Positions 14,469-22,679 are shown, numbered from the stretch's first letter. The stretch: 36,448 nt of DNA from Vandammella animalimorsus (GCF_002285265.1 NZ_NSJB01000016.1:1-36448); one strand, 5' to 3'. Made by a program: numbers and translations. Notes: a model not told the origin generated them from the sequence alone.

Positions 14469-15721
14469 GGCGTGTCTCCTTCATGGGTTGTGCGGGGCTG
14501 TGCCGCCCCGCTGGTGCAAAAACGGTCGATGGCAAACGCCTGCAGCGGCGTGTCGGTGCGCCCTTGGGCAATGAGCTCGGCCAGCACCTCGCCCACGCCG
14601 GGGCCGAGCTGAAAGCCCGCGCCGCAAAAGCCAAAGGCGTGGTAGAGGCCAGGCCGGCGCAGGCTGGGCCCAAGGATGGGTTGGTCGTCGGGCAGGCTGC
14701 CTTCGTTGCCGCTCCAGGTGCGGATCAGCTGGGCATGGGCCAGCTGCGGCAGCAGGGTGCTCAGCCGCGCCATCTGCGCCAGCAAGGCGCCTTGGGTCGT
14801 GCGTGCGTGCTCGGGCAGCTGCCCGGGGGCGTCGCAGGTGTGCGCTGGCGCCGCGCCCGGAGCAGGGAACAGGTGGCCGCGCCCGCCGCCGAAGACGATG
14901 TTGCCCCGGCGCACCTGGCGCAGGTAAATGCTGCCGCCTTCGACCCCCAGGCTCCAGGGCAGGAAAAAGGGCAGGGGTTCGGTAACGCCCATGGCCGGCG
15001 CGATGGTGTGCATGGGCACGGCCTCGCCCCATTGAGCGGCAAAAGGGGCGGCCCAGGCGCCGGCGCAGTTGACGAGCACGGGCGCGCAGGCGCGCAGGCT
15101 GGGCGCGGCTGCGGCCCCAGGCCGGGCCGTGTGCTGGGTGGGGGCGGCGTGGACGATGAAGCGCTGGCCATCGTGCTCCACGGCGCAGGCGGTGGTGTGC
15201 TCGCGCACATCGACGCCATGGCGGCGCGCGGCCTGGGCAAAGGCCGGCGCGACCAGGCGCGGGTTGGCCTGGCCGTCCTCGGGGCACAGCGAGCCGCCGA
15301 CGATGCGCGCGCCCACGGCAGGCAAGTGCTTTTGCAGTGCGCTGCGCCCCTCGATGAGCTGCAGGTTCAGGCCATAGTCCTTGCTGCGCTGTGCGTACTC
15401 GGCCAGGGCCTGCATGTGCGCGGCCGTGAACGCCATCTTGAAATGGCCGCTGCGCTCGTATTCGCCATCGGTGCCGATCAGGCTGCGCAGCCGCCCCCAG
15501 AGCTGTTGGGAGCGCTGGGCCAGCGGCAACTGGGCGATGGCGCGGCCCTGGCGGCGCACGCCGCCGAAGTTGATGCCGCTGGCGCGGGCGCCGCAGACAT
15601 CGCGCTCCAGCAGCGTGACTTGCAGCCTGTGCCGCTGGCGCAGGAACAAGGCCGTGGCGCAGCCCATGATGCCGCCGCCGATGACGATGACGTCGCTGCC
15701 AATGCGGGTGCTGCCGCTCAT
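14465..15721 (-). CDS. FAD-dependent oxidoreductase, beta (SoxB/DAO-like) subunit of a three-part amino-acid-derivative dehydrogenase
   Basis: A 418-residue flavoprotein of the D-amino-acid/sarcosine oxidase fold. The N-terminal dinucleotide-binding motif GGGIMG is at residues 15-20, followed by LLERD for the ribose contact. SGINFGGVRRQGR then CPEDGQANPRLVAPAFAQAA and CAGAWA are typical of the beta chains of octopine/nopaline oxidase (OoxB/NoxB), D-hydroxyproline dehydrogenase and HcnC. This subunit oxidises the C-N bond of the substrate and passes electrons to the alpha subunit. Its length matches those chains (about 370-420). The gene overlaps both neighbours by four bases, so it is translated together with the alpha and gamma subunits. 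Confidence 0.85.
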   Translation of the reverse strand: MSGSTRIGSDVIVIGGGIMGCATALFLRQRHRLQVTLLERDVCGARASGINFGGVRRQGRAIAQLPLAQRSQQLWGRLRSLIGTDGEYERSGHFKMAFTAAHMQALAEYAQRSKDYGLNLQLIEGRSALQKHLPAVGARIVGGSLCPEDGQANPRLVAPAFAQAARRHGVDVREHTTACAVEHDGQRFIVHAAPTQHTARPGAAAAPSLRACAPVLVNCAGAWAAPFAAQWGEAVPMHTIAPAMGVTEPLPFFLPWSLGVEGGSIYLRQVRRGNIVFGGGRGHLFPAPGAAPAHTCDAPGQLPEHARTTQGALLAQMARLSTLLPQLAHAQLIRTWSGNEGSLPDDQPILGPSLRRPGLYHAFGFCGAGFQLGPGVGEVLAELIAQGRTDTPLQAFAIDRFCTSGAAQPRTTHEGDTP

Positions 15722-17169
15722 GGGGCGTTGCCCTCCGATTTTTGCGAGGCCAGGGCGGCGCCCAGCGGCACGGGTTTGATGGGGGCCTGCGCGCGCAGCC
15801 GCCCGACCTGCTGCACGGGCATGCCCAGGGTGTGGGCCAGCAGCTCGGCGGCGGCGGCGGCGCACATGCGGCCCTGGCAGCGGCCCATGCCCACGCGGCA
15901 CAGGGCCTTGAGGCGGTTGAGCTCCTGCGCGCCGCCTTCGGTGATGGCGGCGTGCACCTGGGCGGCGGTGATGTGCTCGCAGCGGCAGATGACGAGCTCG
16001 CCTGGGCAGTGCTGCGCCCATTGCGCGGCAGGCAGCGGGAAGGCCTGTTCCATGGCCTGGCGAAAGCGTTGCGCGCGCGCCAGCTGGCGCTGCAGGCGGG
16101 CGATGCGCGTGGCATCCACCGGCAGGCCGCGATCGGCCAGCAGCGCCCAGGCCGCCAGCTCGCCCGAGCATTCGGCCGCATCGGCCCCCAGGACGGCAGC
16201 GCCGTCGCCAGCCAGGTACACGCCAGGCACGCTGCTGCGGCGCATGGCGTCGATGGTTGGCACGTGGCAGCGCTGCACGGGCGAGAAGCTGAACGCGCAG
16301 CCGAGCAGATCGGCCAGCTGGGTCTCCGGGCGCAGGGCGTGGCCCAGGCCCACGGCGTTGCAGGCGCTGCGCTGCGCTCGGCCAGCATGGTCGCGCCAGA
16401 CTATGGCCTGGGCGCGCTGCTGGCGGGCATCGCCTTCGATGTGCAGCAGTTGCACGCCCCGGTGCACGGGCACGCGTTGCGCGCGCAGTCTGGCGATGAG
16501 CTGCAGCCCCTGGGCCGCGATGGCGGGCTGGCTGAGCATGCCGGGGATGGCGCGCCAGCGCGCCGCGCGGGGGGCGGTATCGAGCACGGCCACGACCTGC
16601 GCACCGGCGCGGGAGTATTGGCTGGCCACCAGGTACAGCAGCGGGCCGGTGCCGGCGAACACCACGGCGCTGCCAATGGCGCAGCCCTGGGATTTCAGCG
16701 CCACTTGCGCGCCGCCCAGGGTGTAGACGCCGGGCAGCGTCCAGCCCGGCAAGGGCAGGACGCGATCGGTGGCACCGCTGGCAACGATGATCTCGCGCCA
16801 GGGCAGGCAGGAGAGCGTTTGCGTGGGTTGATGCAGCAGATCCAGCCCGTCGGGCTGGGCGTTCCACAGCAGCGTGTCGGGGCGGTAGTCGATCTGCGCC
16901 TGGATGCTGGCAAAGCAGGCATGCACGGCCCGGGCGCGCCCGGCCTGGCTGCCGTAGAGCTCTTGCGCGCTGCGCTCAAGCCCCGGCGGCGGCTGGCGGT
17001 ACACCTGCCCGCCCGAGCGGGGCGCCTCGTCCACCACCACTGGGCGCAGGCCGTGGGCCAGCAAGGTGGCGGCAGCGCGCACGCCGGCCGGGCCCGCGCC
17101 CACGACGATGGGCGGCAGATCGGCGCAGGTGCTGCGCTGCAGGCGAAAGTGCGGGGCAGTGGTTGTCAT
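15718..17169 (-). CDS. FAD/NAD(P)-binding oxidoreductase with C-terminal BFD-like [2Fe-2S] domain, alpha subunit (OoxA/HcnB type)
   Basis: A 483-residue subunit with two Rossmann domains. GAGPAG at 24-29 binds FAD; a second motif FAGTGPLLYL lies at about residue 167. A conserved YLAGDGAAVLGADAAECSGE segment near 340 resembles the FAD-binding aspartate region of NAD(P)H-dependent flavoproteins. The C-terminus is a BFD-like ferredoxin domain with CRC (Cys395, 397) and GMGRCQGRMC (Cys431, 436), plus an extra Cys424. HcnB, OoxA and the D-hydroxyproline dehydrogenase alpha chain share this plan. The order small [2Fe-2S] subunit, alpha, beta is that of hcnABC, but the ABC transporter and IclR context fits substrate catabolism better than cyanide production. 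Confidence 0.85.
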   Translation of the reverse strand: MTTTAPHFRLQRSTCADLPPIVVGAGPAGVRAAATLLAHGLRPVVVDEAPRSGGQVYRQPPPGLERSAQELYGSQAGRARAVHACFASIQAQIDYRPDTLLWNAQPDGLDLLHQPTQTLSCLPWREIIVASGATDRVLPLPGWTLPGVYTLGGAQVALKSQGCAIGSAVVFAGTGPLLYLVASQYSRAGAQVVAVLDTAPRAARWRAIPGMLSQPAIAAQGLQLIARLRAQRVPVHRGVQLLHIEGDARQQRAQAIVWRDHAGRAQRSACNAVGLGHALRPETQLADLLGCAFSFSPVQRCHVPTIDAMRRSSVPGVYLAGDGAAVLGADAAECSGELAAWALLADRGLPVDATRIARLQRQLARAQRFRQAMEQAFPLPAAQWAQHCPGELVICRCEHITAAQVHAAITEGGAQELNRLKALCRVGMGRCQGRMCAAAAAELLAHTLGMPVQQVGRLRAQAPIKPVPLGAALASQKSEGNAP

Positions 17170-17498
17170 GGGCCTGGGCGGCGTTGCGCGCCGTTGGTGC
17201 AGATGACCATGCCCGGCTCCAGCAGGCTTTGGCAGGCGCGGATGCTGCGCCCATCGGCCAGGCGCACCCAGCAATCCTGGCAGGCGCCCATGAGGCAAAA
17301 GCCTGCCCGGGGCAGCTGGCTGAATTCATGGGTGCGCAGCTGTGCGCCTTGGGTGAGGATGGCGGTCATGACCGTGTCGCCCAGCAAGGCGCGGGCCGGC
17401 TGGCCGTCGAGCGTGAACTGCACCACGGGCCGATCCAGGGCCTTGAGGCGCTGGAGCAGGGCCTCTGCGCGGACTTCATGTGCGGATGAGCTGGGCAT
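17166..17498 (-). CDS. (2Fe-2S)-binding small subunit, gamma (HcnA/OoxC type)
   Basis: A 110-residue ferredoxin-like protein with a plant-type [2Fe-2S] pattern: Cys68, Cys73, Cys76 and Cys89, in CLMGACQDCW and IRACQ. The N-terminal half carries the beta-grasp segment VVQFTLDGQPARALLGDTV seen in HcnA and in the small subunit of D-hydroxyproline dehydrogenase. It transfers electrons between the flavin subunits or out of the complex. It overlaps the alpha-subunit start by four bases and follows the permease gene by 15 bases. Confidence 0.85.
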   Translation of the reverse strand: MPSSSAHEVRAEALLQRLKALDRPVVQFTLDGQPARALLGDTVMTAILTQGAQLRTHEFSQLPRAGFCLMGACQDCWVRLADGRSIRACQSLLEPGMVICTNGAQRRPGP

Positions 17499-17513
17499 GT
17501 GGGCAGACTCCTC

Positions 17514-18308
17514 TCAATGCTTGCCGATCAGCACGCGATCGAGGCCGTAGATCCAGTCGAGCAGCAGCATCAGGCCCAGCGTGAGAAAGACGATCAGGGC
17601 GGAGACGGCGGCCATCATCGGGTCGAGCGATTCGGTGGCGTACATGTACATGCGCACCGGCAGCGTGACGGTCGAGGGCGAGACCACGAAGATGGACATG
17701 CTCAGCTCGTCGAAGCTGTTGATGAAGGCCAGCAGCCAGCCGCCGGTCACGCCCGGCAAGATCATGGGCAGCGTCATGCGCAGCAACACCACCTTGCCAT
17801 TGGCGCCCAGCGACTGGGCGGCCTGCTCAACGCTGCGGTCGAAACCCACCAGTGCGGCCATGATCAGCCGCATGGTGTAGGGCGTGACCACCAGCGCGTG
17901 GGCCAGGATCAGCCAGCCGAAACTGCCCTGGCCGCCCAGCAGCGAGAGCATGCGCAGCATGGCCACGCCCAGCACCAGGTGCGGAATGATCAGCGGTGAG
18001 AGAAACAGCCCCTGCAGCCAGCTGCGCCCGGCGATGGGGTAGCGCACGATGGCCAGCGCCGCGGCCATGGCCAGGGCTGTGGAGAGGGTGGCGGCCGCCG
18101 TGGCCAGCGCCAGGCTGTTGTAGAACGCCTGCATGAAGTCCGGGTGCCGGAAGACTTGCCGGAACCAGCGCAGCGACCAGTTGCCCGTGGGCACGGACAG
18201 GGTCTCGGCCGGGGAAAACGCGGCCAGGCAGACGATGAGCAGCGGCGCCAGCATGAATGCCATGACCAGCGTGTGAAACAGCAGCGCGATGGGGCCGTTT
18301 TTCTGCAT
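17514..18308 (-). CDS. Polyamine-type ABC transporter permease (PotC-like)
   Basis: A 264-residue inner-membrane permease with six predicted membrane segments. It begins MQKNGPIALLFHTLVMAFML and has FSPAETLSVPTGNWSLRWF, the family's first periplasmic loop. The EAA coupling loop is AAQSLGANGKVVLLRMTLPMILPG, and the end has LLLDWIYGLDRV. The ATG at 18308 is preferred: AAGGAG lies six bases upstream, whereas the ATG at 18314 abuts that site. The gene is separated from its partner permease gene (18512) by the 161-bp palindromic element, which is unusual because potB and potC genes normally abut or overlap. Confidence 0.92.
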   Translation of the reverse strand: MQKNGPIALLFHTLVMAFMLAPLLIVCLAAFSPAETLSVPTGNWSLRWFRQVFRHPDFMQAFYNSLALATAAATLSTALAMAAALAIVRYPIAGRSWLQGLFLSPLIIPHLVLGVAMLRMLSLLGGQGSFGWLILAHALVVTPYTMRLIMAALVGFDRSVEQAAQSLGANGKVVLLRMTLPMILPGVTGGWLLAFINSFDELSMSIFVVSPSTVTLPVRMYMYATESLDPMMAAVSALIVFLTLGLMLLLDWIYGLDRVLIGKH

Positions 18309-18330
18309 GGGCATCTCCTTTTTTTTCTTA

Positions 18331-18491
18331 GAACCTGTTCAAAATTTCTGCGCGGTGTGCAATCAAGCGGATTTGGGCGGCCTGCCGCGTTGCAAAGCCT
18401 CGCCATAGCCCCAGCTATGGCTGCGTTTTGCGCCTTGCAGCCCATCCCAAACCGCTTCTTGCCCACTCGCACTGAGATTTTGAACAGGTTC
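18331..18491. mobile_element. 161-bp palindromic MITE-like element between two permease genes
   Basis: The two ends are inverted repeats: GAACCTGTTCAAAAT at 18331-18345 is the exact complement of 18477-18491, and similarity continues to about 21 of 24 bases. Further in, CAAGCGGATTTGGG mirrors CCCAAACCGCTT on the other side. The centre is a perfect CCATAGC/GCTATGG stem (18403-18409, 18414-18420) with a 4-base loop. The bases TTA flank it on both sides (18328-18330 and 18492-18494), like a 3-bp target duplication. It encodes nothing. Related, more degraded copies are at 29338-29515 and 11605-11712. The layout suggests a miniature inverted-repeat element mobilised in trans by an unseen IS, or a large REP/BIME-like structure. 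Confidence 0.75.
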
Positions 18492-18511
18492 TTATCCTGG
18501 GTGCATTGCAA

Positions 18512-19378
18512 TCAGCCCAGGGCTTTTTGGTAGCGGCGCTCGACCATGCGGCTGATGCCCACCATGATGATGAGATTGAGCGCCAGCAACAGCAGCGCAA
18601 TGGCCGCCCCCAGCGGCCAGTTCAGCTCGTACAGGTACTCGTCGTAGATCAGCGTGGCCACCATCTTCATCCGGCGCCCGCCCAGCAGGCCGGGGATGGC
18701 AAATGAGCTGGCCGAGAGGCCAAACACAATCAGGCTGCCGGCCAGCACGCCCGGCATCACCTGCGGCAGCACCACGCGGCGCAGCGCGGCCAGCGGCGTG
18801 GCCGACAGCGAGAGCGCGGCGTTTTCCAACCAGGGGTCGAGTTTTTGCAGCGAAGTCCACACCGCAATCACCATGAAGGGCATCATCACGTGCACCAGCG
18901 CGATGACGATGGCCGTCTCGTTGTAGAGCAGGCGCACCGGCCCCAGCCCCAGCGCCTGCAGCGCGGCATTGATCAGCCCGTTGGGGCCCAGCAGCATGCT
19001 CCAGCCGAAGGCGCGCACCACCACGGAGATCAGCAGCGGCGCCAGGATCACCAGCAGGAACACCGAGCGCCAGGGCTGGCGCATGCGGCTGAGGATGTAG
19101 GCCTCGGGCGCGCCGATCAGAATGCAAAGCAGTGTCACCACGGCCGAGATGCGCAGCGTGCGCCAGAAGATCCCGTAGTAGTACGGATCGCGCAGCACCT
19201 GCCGGTAGTTGTCCAGCGTGAAGCTGCCCGGCACGGTGCCGGCGCTGGGGTCGTAGGCGTTGAAGGACAGCGCCACGCTCAGCGCCAGCGGGGTCAGCAG
19301 CAGCACCGCAAACAGCGCCAGCGCGGGCGCCGTCATGGCCCAGGCCAGCCAGTGCCTGCCGGTGCGGTGCGATGTCAT
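18512..19378 (-). CDS. Polyamine-type ABC transporter permease (PotB-like)
   Basis: A 288-residue inner-membrane permease. It has a cytoplasmic start MTSHRTGRHWLAW, a first helix APALALFAVLLLTPLALSVALSF, the segment FTLDNYRQVLRDPYYYGIFWRTL, and a QPWRSVFLLVILAPLLISVVVRAFGW block typical of PotB. The EAA loop reads AALSLSATPLAALRRVVLPQVMPG. GGAGAC precedes the ATG at 19378 and the start overlaps the ATPase stop by four bases. It forms the channel with the PotC-like product encoded beyond the palindromic element. Confidence 0.92.
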   Translation of the reverse strand: MTSHRTGRHWLAWAMTAPALALFAVLLLTPLALSVALSFNAYDPSAGTVPGSFTLDNYRQVLRDPYYYGIFWRTLRISAVVTLLCILIGAPEAYILSRMRQPWRSVFLLVILAPLLISVVVRAFGWSMLLGPNGLINAALQALGLGPVRLLYNETAIVIALVHVMMPFMVIAVWTSLQKLDPWLENAALSLSATPLAALRRVVLPQVMPGVLAGSLIVFGLSASSFAIPGLLGGRRMKMVATLIYDEYLYELNWPLGAAIALLLLALNLIIMVGISRMVERRYQKALG

Positions 19379-20463
19379 GCCTGGGTCTCCAGCAGGCGCA
19401 GGCTTTGCGCCTGCCAGTCGATGCCCACCTCTTGCCCCAGCGCCAGCGGGGCCGTGCCATCGTTGGTGCGCAAGGCCATCAGCGTGCCCAGGGGGGTGTG
19501 CAATGCATACAGCCATTGGCTGCCCAGGAACAGGCATTGCGTGACGTGACCCCGGCAGCGGCCGGCGTCCGTGGTCGTCAGCAGCAGTTTCTCGGGGCGG
19601 ATGGCCAGCGTCAGTGCGCCGCTGTCGGCCCTGGCCGATGGCGCCCGCTGGCCCGCAGGCGGGCCGTCCAGCGGGCCGAGCAGTGCAATGCCTGCCGCGA
19701 CGGCATGCCAGCGGCCTTGTGCGTCGAGTACGGGCTGCGCCTGCACGACGTTGGCCTTGCCGACGAAGTGGGAGATGAATGGCGTGCGCGGGTGTTCATA
19801 CAGCGCCTGCGGCGTGTCCATCTGGGTGATGCGCCCGGCCTGCATCACCACCACGCGGTCGCTGATGGACATGGCCTCGGCCTGGTCGTGCGTGACCATG
19901 ATCGTGGTCGTGCCCAGCTTGCGCTGGATGTCGCGCAGCTCGAATTGCATCTCCTCGCGCAACTGCGCATCCAGGTTGGACAGCGGCTCGTCGAGCAACA
20001 GCAGCGGCGGCTCGATCACCAGCGCCCGCGCCAGTGCCACGCGCTGGCGCTGCCCGCCCGAGAGCTCGCGCGGGTAGCGCTCGGCCAGGGGCTGCAAATG
20101 CACCAGCTCCAAGGCCCGCATGGCCCGCTCGCGGCGCTCTTGCGCGGGGCATTTGCGCATCTCCAGGCCGAACTCCACGTTCTGGCGCACCGTCATGTGC
20201 GGAAACAGCGCGTAGCTCTGGAACACCACGCCCAGGCCGCGCAAATGCGGCTTGAGCCGCGTGATGTCGCGCCCTTGCAGTTCGATGGTCCCGGCACTGG
20301 CCTGCACGAAGCCGGCAATCATCTGCAAGGTCGTGGTCTTGCCGCAGCCCGAGGGCCCCAGCAGCGAGACGAACTCGCCTTGCGCAACGTCCAGGCTGAA
20401 GTCCTGGACGACCCAGTTCTTGCCGTACTGTTTGCCAAGATGATGAAGGCGCAGAAAGCTCAT
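19375..20463 (-). CDS. Polyamine-type ABC transporter ATP-binding protein (PotA-like)
   Basis: A 362-residue ATPase of the PotA/CUT1-like group. Walker A GPSGCGKT is at 36-43, Q-loop FQSYALFPHMTV, signature LSGGQRQRVALARAL at 134-148, Walker B LLLLDEP at 154-160 and H-loop VTHDQAEAM. After residue 235 there is a C-terminal TOBE-type domain (LAIRPEKLLL and the following region), as in PotA. This is the first gene of the minus-strand run and starts at 20463, next to the AT-rich control region shared with the IclR gene. The ribosome-binding site (TGAGTGGA) is moderate. Confidence 0.92.
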   Translation of the reverse strand: MSFLRLHHLGKQYGKNWVVQDFSLDVAQGEFVSLLGPSGCGKTTTLQMIAGFVQASAGTIELQGRDITRLKPHLRGLGVVFQSYALFPHMTVRQNVEFGLEMRKCPAQERRERAMRALELVHLQPLAERYPRELSGGQRQRVALARALVIEPPLLLLDEPLSNLDAQLREEMQFELRDIQRKLGTTTIMVTHDQAEAMSISDRVVVMQAGRITQMDTPQALYEHPRTPFISHFVGKANVVQAQPVLDAQGRWHAVAAGIALLGPLDGPPAGQRAPSARADSGALTLAIRPEKLLLTTTDAGRCRGHVTQCLFLGSQWLYALHTPLGTLMALRTNDGTAPLALGQEVGIDWQAQSLRLLETQA

Positions 20464-20633
20464 TGAATGAATCCACTCACCGTAAAAAGAGCGAAAGCTT
20501 TTTGCATTCTTCAGTCAGATTGCGCAAAAGAAATTAGGTAAAAACACTGAAATCGGGACTTAAGACAAAAATATTCCACTGGTCGGAACAATAGATCTGC
20601 TAACCTCGGATTTCTTCCGATTGAGCACATGCC
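20464..20633. promoter_or_regulatory. AT-rich divergent promoter region with two candidate IclR operators
   Basis: This 170-base gap between the divergent ATPase and IclR genes is markedly richer in A/T than the flanking DNA. Two inverted repeats stand out: TTCC-N7-GGAA at 20574-20588 and TCGGA-N5-TCCGA at 20606-20620. Both carry the TCC/GGA half-sites expected of IclR-type dimers and are about 32 bases apart centre to centre. They lie close to the IclR start, so autoregulation is likely. I could not fix the -10 and -35 boxes of either promoter. Confidence 0.55.
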
Positions 20634-21527
20634 ATGACCAGACCAGCGCGACCTGCCACCGAGCGCCTCCGCCCAGCGGTGGCCGCCGACGATGCGCACG
20701 CCACTGCCGCCCAGCACCAGCGCAGCGCCACCCACCGCATCTTCAGCGTGCTGCGGGCGCTGGGGCAGCACCAGCGCGAAGGCGTGCGCGTGACCCATCT
20801 GGCCCAGGCGCTGGGCCTGACCCAGGCCAGCGCCCATCGCCTGTTGCAAAGCCTGGTGCAGGAAGGCGTGGTCGAGCAGGACGCGCACAGCAAGCGCTAC
20901 CGGCTGGGCCTGGACTTGTTCTGCCTGGCCGCGCAGGCCTCGGCAGGCCAGGATCTGCGCACCCTGGCGCGGCCGGCCTTGCTGCGCCTCAATGCCAGTC
21001 TGGGCGATACGGTGCTGCTGATGGTGCGCTCCAGCTTCGATGCGGTCTGCCTCGATCGCGTCGAAGGCCAATACCCGGTGCGCACCTTCACGGGGGACGT
21101 GGGCGGGCGCGTGGCCCTGGGGGTGGGGCAGGGCTCGCTGGTCATCCTGGCGCACTTGCCCGATGCCGAGCATGAGGAGGTGCTGCGCTACAACCTGCCG
21201 CGCATCCGGCACTACAACGTCTATGACGAGGTCTATCTGCGCAATGCCGTGCGCCAGGCGCGCGAGCTGGGCTACAGCTTCAAGCGCGATGGCCTGCTCG
21301 AAGGCATGGCCGGCATTGCCGTGCCGGTCTTTGACGTCAATGGCAGCGTGGTGGCGGCGCTGTCCGTTGCCACGCACGTCTTGCGCCTGAGCGATGAGCG
21401 CCTGCCCATCGTGCGCGATTTGCTGCTGCGCGAGGCGCGGCAGCTCTCAGGCCTCATCAACCCCTTCGACCCCAGCCTGCGCCGCCCCATGTACACCATG
21501 GTGGCCCATGTGGGGCAGGCGCTGTGA
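20634..21527 (+). CDS. IclR-family transcriptional regulator
   Basis: A 297-residue regulator. After an Ala/Arg-rich N-terminus of about 30 residues comes the winged HTH (HRIFSVLRALGQ, then THLAQALGLTQASAHRLLQSL at about 54-74, and the wing KRYRLGLDLF). The effector domain follows, with the typical DRVEGQYPVR, GRVALGVGQGSLVILA and GLLEGMAGIAVPVFDVNG stretches. It is transcribed divergently from the ABC transporter/dehydrogenase operon, the classic arrangement for a substrate-responsive controller of catabolism. Whether it represses or activates cannot be seen. The start at 20634 lacks a good ribosome-binding site. The usual IclR length is about 250-280, so a shorter internal start is possible. 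Confidence 0.93.
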   Translation: MTRPARPATERLRPAVAADDAHATAAQHQRSATHRIFSVLRALGQHQREGVRVTHLAQALGLTQASAHRLLQSLVQEGVVEQDAHSKRYRLGLDLFCLAAQASAGQDLRTLARPALLRLNASLGDTVLLMVRSSFDAVCLDRVEGQYPVRTFTGDVGGRVALGVGQGSLVILAHLPDAEHEEVLRYNLPRIRHYNVYDEVYLRNAVRQARELGYSFKRDGLLEGMAGIAVPVFDVNGSVVAALSVATHVLRLSDERLPIVRDLLLREARQLSGLINPFDPSLRRPMYTMVAHVGQAL

Positions 21528-21528
21528 A

Positions 21529-21556
21529 GCACCGCCGCTGCCGCCGCGAGCGGTGC
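21529..21556. terminator. Hairpin between convergent genes
   Basis: GCACCGC at 21529-21535 pairs with GCGGTGC at 21550-21556 around a 14-base loop. It lies just after the IclR stop and before the end of the convergent hydrolase gene. There is no T-run, so factor-independent termination is doubtful. Confidence 0.35.
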
Positions 21557-21560
21557 GGCG

Positions 21561-22556
21561 CTATTGGCCAGCGGGCAGCAGCCCGTTGTTGCGCAGCCAG
21601 CCGATGATGTGTTGGTTGACCTGCTCGGGCTGCTCCTGCTGGCTCCAGTGGCCGCAGTTGCCGATCAGCTCGGTCTGGGCGCGTGGCACGTTGCGGGTGA
21701 TGTCTTGTGCGGTGGCCGGCGGCAGGGCCAGGTCGTATTCGGCGGTGAGCATCAGCGCCGGCAGTTGCACCATGTCGGGCGTGCCGGCGCTGTCGAGCCA
21801 GTTGCGGTGCAGGTTGCGGTACCAGTTCAGCCCGCCGGTGAAGCCGGTGGCTTCGTAGGTGCGCACGTAGACGGCCAGCTCCTGCTGGCTGAGCAGCGGC
21901 TCGCCCCACAGCTGCGGGGTGTGGCCCAGCAATGTGGCCGGCAGTGCGCGCAGCAGCTCGGGCTGCTGGCGCGCCATCTCGGCGATGGCCGCCGGGTTGG
22001 GGCGGCGCATCATGCCGGAAAAGGTGGCGGCCACGTCGCGGCCCAGCAGCTCCTCACCCTGGCCTGGCTTCTGGAAGAAGATCATGTAGTGCTGCTCGCC
22101 GCGGTATTTGCGCAAGGTGGCGATCAGGTCGTCCTCGGTGCGGCGGGTGTAGGGGGTGTTCAGCGCGATCACGCCCAGCAGGCGCTGGGCGTGGTCGCGA
22201 GCCAGCGTCCAGGCCAGGGCGCCGCCGAAGTCGTGGCCGACGACCACGGCCTGCGCAATGCCCAGTGCGTCCAGCATGCCCAGTACGTCGCGCGCCAGGT
22301 TGTGCATGCGGTAATCCTCCAGCGCGCCCTGTGCGCCGGTGTGGCCGTAGCCGCGCAGGTCGGGCACGATGACCTGGCAGCCGGCCTGCGCCAGCGGCGC
22401 AATCTGGTGCCGCCAGGAGTAGGCCAGCTCGGGGAAGCCGTGCAGCAGCACGATGGGCAGGCCGGCGCCGGCCACATGCACCGAAAAGCGCGCGCCATTG
22501 GCGTCGATGGTCTGTGCGGCGGGCATGTCGGGGTAGGGGGGCAGGCGCTCTGGCAT
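21561..22556 (-). CDS. Alpha/beta hydrolase, epoxide hydrolase-like
   Basis: A 331-residue alpha/beta hydrolase. The oxyanion motif HGFPE at 39-43 and the nucleophile elbow GHDFGG at 107-112 (nucleophile Asp109) are the signature of soluble epoxide hydrolases and, less exactly, haloalkane/fluoroacetate dehalogenases. PDLRGYG lies at 65-71. The catalytic His is His303 in NCGHWSQQEQP. Epoxide hydrolases open epoxides with water to diols in the cytoplasm. AAAGGA five bases before the ATG at 22556 fixes the start. It is convergent with the IclR gene and stands alone, with no obvious operon partner. Confidence 0.87.
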   Translation of the reverse strand: MPERLPPYPDMPAAQTIDANGARFSVHVAGAGLPIVLLHGFPELAYSWRHQIAPLAQAGCQVIVPDLRGYGHTGAQGALEDYRMHNLARDVLGMLDALGIAQAVVVGHDFGGALAWTLARDHAQRLLGVIALNTPYTRRTEDDLIATLRKYRGEQHYMIFFQKPGQGEELLGRDVAATFSGMMRRPNPAAIAEMARQQPELLRALPATLLGHTPQLWGEPLLSQQELAVYVRTYEATGFTGGLNWYRNLHRNWLDSAGTPDMVQLPALMLTAEYDLALPPATAQDITRNVPRAQTELIGNCGHWSQQEQPEQVNQHIIGWLRNNGLLPAGQ

Positions 22557-22679
22557 GGCAATCCTTTCTGGCTGGGCGTGGCAGGTGTGGCAGGCGGCGC
22601 GGGCATTTGCGGCACAGGCCCTGGGCTGTGCCGGGCGGGTGGGCGCACCGGGCGATGTCGGCAGGGGCAGATCGTAGCC

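Noticed and set aside
14465-17498. Hydrogen cyanide synthase (hcnABC)
   Set aside because: The subunit sizes and order fit, but the same plan is used by opine oxidases and D-hydroxyproline dehydrogenases; the surrounding ABC importer and IclR regulator favour catabolism, so no hcn symbol is given.
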